Shown: positions 5,240-7,418 of the stretch, in pieces
Layout: each line of letters starts with the position of its first letter
How positions within the stretch are numbered: the first letter of the stretch is position 1
Assembly: GCA_016293435.1 (NCBI GenBank)
Contig: JAEDEG010000125.1
Span: forward strand, 1-7,418
DNA from: Clostridia bacterium
Lineage (GTDB): Bacteria; Bacillota; Clostridia; UMGS1810
Reading direction: 5' to 3'
DNA length: 7,418 nt
Notes under the pieces: generated by a model
The model's database searches: none
The model's input: the letters and a program-made list of their open reading frames with translations, nothing else
What the model was told of the DNA's origin: nothing
Made by a program: the position numbers and the translations under genes

Positions 5240-7418
5240 TTAATTTTTTTCTTCTATATGTGACTTACTTGTATCTTTTCTTGTTGAGTAAGATACGATA
5301 TCACTTACAGAACCATTGTAAAGTTTTGTAAAGTAAGCATTTGCTATGCCATCTTTTTCCTTAGCAACATCGCCCTTTCTCCAGCTACCAACTTCAATAG
5401 TAACCTTAGTAGAACTTCTGTTGTAGTATGTGTAAGCATTTGCACCGGATTTAATGTTGAAGGTATCTCCATCTACATTTGTAACCTTCATGCCTTTGCT
5501 TGTAGCCTCCCAATCATCGAGGAAACCATACTCAAATGTTACATCTTCATCAAGCCCTGTAATAGCGTCAGTAGCTTTCTTGTTGATTGTAAACGGTTTA
5601 GACTCTTGATCTCCTGCAGCATTTGCTTCAGCAATAACACCGATAGATGTAGCAGTACCATTGCCATCATCTGCAAACATGAATACAGAACCAACTTTAA
5701 TCATGTCTAAACTTGTTCCCCATTCGAGAGTTGTAACGTCACTGTTATCAACGACAATGATTTCTTTTTCTTCATTTTTACCGGAAGTATAGTATCTAAC
5801 CTTCAAAGCTTCATCTGTATTATCATTCAATGATGATTTTGTTACGTTAGAAACAATCGCAATATCCTGTGTTACATCAATAAGACTTGTACCTTCGGTA
5901 ATAACAAAGCAATCATAATCACCTTTTTCGTTTTCAAAATAATAACCGGAATATTTACCTTCATCTACAAGGTAGGAAAGACCAGCAGTATATGCAGATG
6001 TCATAGATTCAGAAACAATGTTAAAGATAACAACATTGTCTTCTACATCAACACCAAGTCTCTGAACGTCTTCTTTGTATTCCTTTTTATCAAAATCTTC
6101 TGCTCTATTTGCAAGTGTTGTAATTTCTCTAATGTAGCCTTTGCTGTCAAGCTTGTATGTGATAACTCTCTTTGCAACATCTGTATGATGATTATCTGCA
6201 TTTCTGAGTTCGGAAAGAACGGGTACATTCTCATTATCTTTGTCACAGGATGTACTTTCAAACTTTTTCGTACTTTCATTATATTTTCTTATATTGAATT
6301 TGTCTCTTACAGTGTAGATAACAATTTCGTTATTCTTTGTAAGAAGTTTTACCTGCCAAGCATCTGAGAAACCTGTTGTGTTAATATCTGTTTCGAGAAT
6401 GTAAGCATAGTTGCCGGATACGGAAACATCCTTTTCATAATCGAAAATTTTGCCGCTAAGTGTGAGGTAGAATGTACCTTCATCACCCAAAGAAAGATCG
6501 TCTTTAAAAGTATAGGAATATTCAGTACCATCTACAAATATAGCATCAGCTTTCTTTTCGTCAACAGTACCTGTTACGCAGCTTTTGCCAAGGTTGATGA
6601 TTTCGATCCAGTCATAATCAGCTGTATCGTCGGAGCCTTCTTTATCATCTCCAGAAGACATATATGCAATTACATCATCTTCGGCAAAGTCGTCAAGAGT
6701 AATATCATTGCCATCTTTGTCAACCATTGTGATGCTGGTGTCTTCATCATCAAAATCAAACTCAAATGTGTTAGCTTTTGAACTATCAAATTCGCTTGCT
6801 TCAACATCAATAGCCTTTACTCTGTCGTAGTCATATTCTTTAACAACTACCATATCAAAAGAACTGTCTCCATCATTTTCGATAAGAGTGATAGCCATAT
6901 CTTTGTTTTCGTAAATTCTATCGTTGGTGTCATCTCTTATGATTTCAAGAAGAGTAGTTTTTGACTTGTTGTTGTAGTAAAATTCACAACGTTCATCTAA
7001 TTTATACTTGCTTGTCTTTGAAGAAGAAGCTGAGGGATAGTAATAAATTTCTCTATCTGTTGTTTCTCCAGAAATATCTTCGAGAGCAAGTTCAACGGTT
7101 TCACTGTCATCGCCGGGCATAACAGCAATAATTTCGTATTTGCTCTTAGCAACTTCCTGAACATAGATTGTGGACGACATACCGAAGTATTCATCAGCAT
7201 TTACGCCTTCAGCTACTTTGATAGCGGGTACATCACCAACTTCATATGTGTCATCGCTTTCATCATAAATAGCAGATACTTCATAATAAATTTCGCCTTT
7301 TTCAGCTTTTCCTTCTGAACATTCGATGATGTGAGTACCTTTTACAATACCATCAAGTTTGATAACATCGAGGTTTGTAAGAAGAGTTTTGTAAGCTTTG
7401 TTGTTTGTACCGTCCTGA
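5240..7418 (-). CDS. Large acidic surface protein, C-terminal part (S-layer-homology-protein-like), 5' end beyond right edge
   Basis: The reading frame is open from the right edge to the TAA at 5240-5242, giving 725 residues with no start. The ATG at 7178-7180 is internal: the 79 codons before it are open and read like the same domain, and it lacks a ribosome binding site. The protein is rich in Asp/Glu and Thr/Ser, with many short beta-strand-like stretches and no transmembrane helix. Segments such as 'LDVIKLDGIVKGTH' (edge residues 16-29), 'VTGTV...FVDGTEYSYTF...GDEGTFYLTLSGKIFDYEKD' followed by 'GNYAYILETD', and the ending 'AYFTKLYNGSVSDIVSYS' resemble the region that accompanies SLH domains in clostridial cell-surface proteins. 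No SLH motif is in the window; it would be expected in the missing N-terminal part, with the signal peptide. Role is inferred to be structural or cell-wall-associated; no enzyme motif was seen. It is the last gene of its transcript, ended by the terminator at 5169-5208. Confidence 0.72.
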   Translation of the reverse strand, partial: QDGTNNKAYKTLLTNLDVIKLDGIVKGTHIIECSEGKAEKGEIYYEVSAIYDESDDTYEVGDVPAIKVAEGVNADEYFGMSSTIYVQEVAKSKYEIIAVMPGDDSETVELALEDISGETTDREIYYYPSASSSKTSKYKLDERCEFYYNNKSKTTLLEIIRDDTNDRIYENKDMAITLIENDGDSSFDMVVVKEYDYDRVKAIDVEASEFDSSKANTFEFDFDDEDTSITMVDKDGNDITLDDFAEDDVIAYMSSGDDKEGSDDTADYDWIEIINLGKSCVTGTVDEKKADAIFVDGTEYSYTFKDDLSLGDEGTFYLTLSGKIFDYEKDVSVSGNYAYILETDINTTGFSDAWQVKLLTKNNEIVIYTVRDKFNIRKYNESTKKFESTSCDKDNENVPVLSELRNADNHHTDVAKRVITYKLDSKGYIREITTLANRAEDFDKKEYKEDVQRLGVDVEDNVVIFNIVSESMTSAYTAGLSYLVDEGKYSGYYFENEKGDYDCFVITEGTSLIDVTQDIAIVSNVTKSSLNDNTDEALKVRYYTSGKNEEKEIIVVDNSDVTTLEWGTSLDMIKVGSVFMFADDGNGTATSIGVIAEANAAGDQESKPFTINKKATDAITGLDEDVTFEYGFLDDWEATSKGMKVTNVDGDTFNIKSGANAYTYYNRSSTKVTIEVGSWRKGDVAKEKDGIANAYFTKLYNGSVSDIVSYSTRKDTSKSHIEEKN

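Noticed and set aside
7178..7180. ATG as start of the acidic surface protein
   Set aside because: The frame stays open for 79 codons upstream to the window edge with the same composition and family-like segments, and no ribosome binding site precedes this ATG.

Overview
The window looks like chromosome of a low-to-moderate GC Gram-positive anaerobe of the class Clostridia, perhaps an Oscillospiraceae/Ruminococcaceae-like gut or rumen fibre degrader. The evidence is strong AGGAGG-type ribosome binding sites, the Clostridia-like style of the KDG kinase, an exported polysaccharide deacetylase, and a long acidic protein resembling the non-SLH part of clostridial S-layer-homology proteins. All six genes are on the minus strand, so the window reads biologically from right to left. 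I cannot name the species.

Layout, right to left. (a) 5240-7418: the C-terminal 725 residues of a large acidic, beta-rich, probably surface-exposed protein, closed by a strong intrinsic terminator at 5169-5208. (b) 4613-5095: a complete single-domain DNA-deoxyinosine (hypoxanthine) glycosylase of the uracil-DNA glycosylase superfamily. (c) 4347-4612: a non-coding AT-rich gap with a 46-nt-period direct repeat. Each copy carries an extended -10-like element, probably the promoter/leader of the next operon. (d) 4346 to 506: a tight three-gene operon (both gaps 14 nt) encoding an exported CE4 polysaccharide deacetylase with five N-terminal 34-residue repeats, a PfkB-family 2-keto-3-deoxygluconate (KDG) kinase, and a 510-residue metallo-beta-lactamase-fold protein of unknown role. 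(e) 414-505: a gap with a near-consensus promoter whose -35 and spacer lie inside a 37-nt inverted repeat. (f) 413 to 1: the first 137 codons of a sugar phosphate isomerase/epimerase (TIM barrel) running off the left edge.

How the genes may work together (inference): the KDG kinase and the isomerase-like protein suggest use of uronate or similar sugars, and the exported deacetylase suggests extracellular polysaccharide processing. Their common transcription is supported only by orientation and spacing. The metallo-hydrolase has no obvious place in the pathway. The glycosylase is a housekeeping DNA repair enzyme that appears unrelated to its neighbours. I found no mobile element, CRISPR array, tRNA or rRNA, and no clearly new multi-gene system. 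The features most worth a second look are the recently duplicated repeats of the deacetylase, the unexplained metallo-hydrolase inside a sugar operon, and the two structured regulatory gaps.
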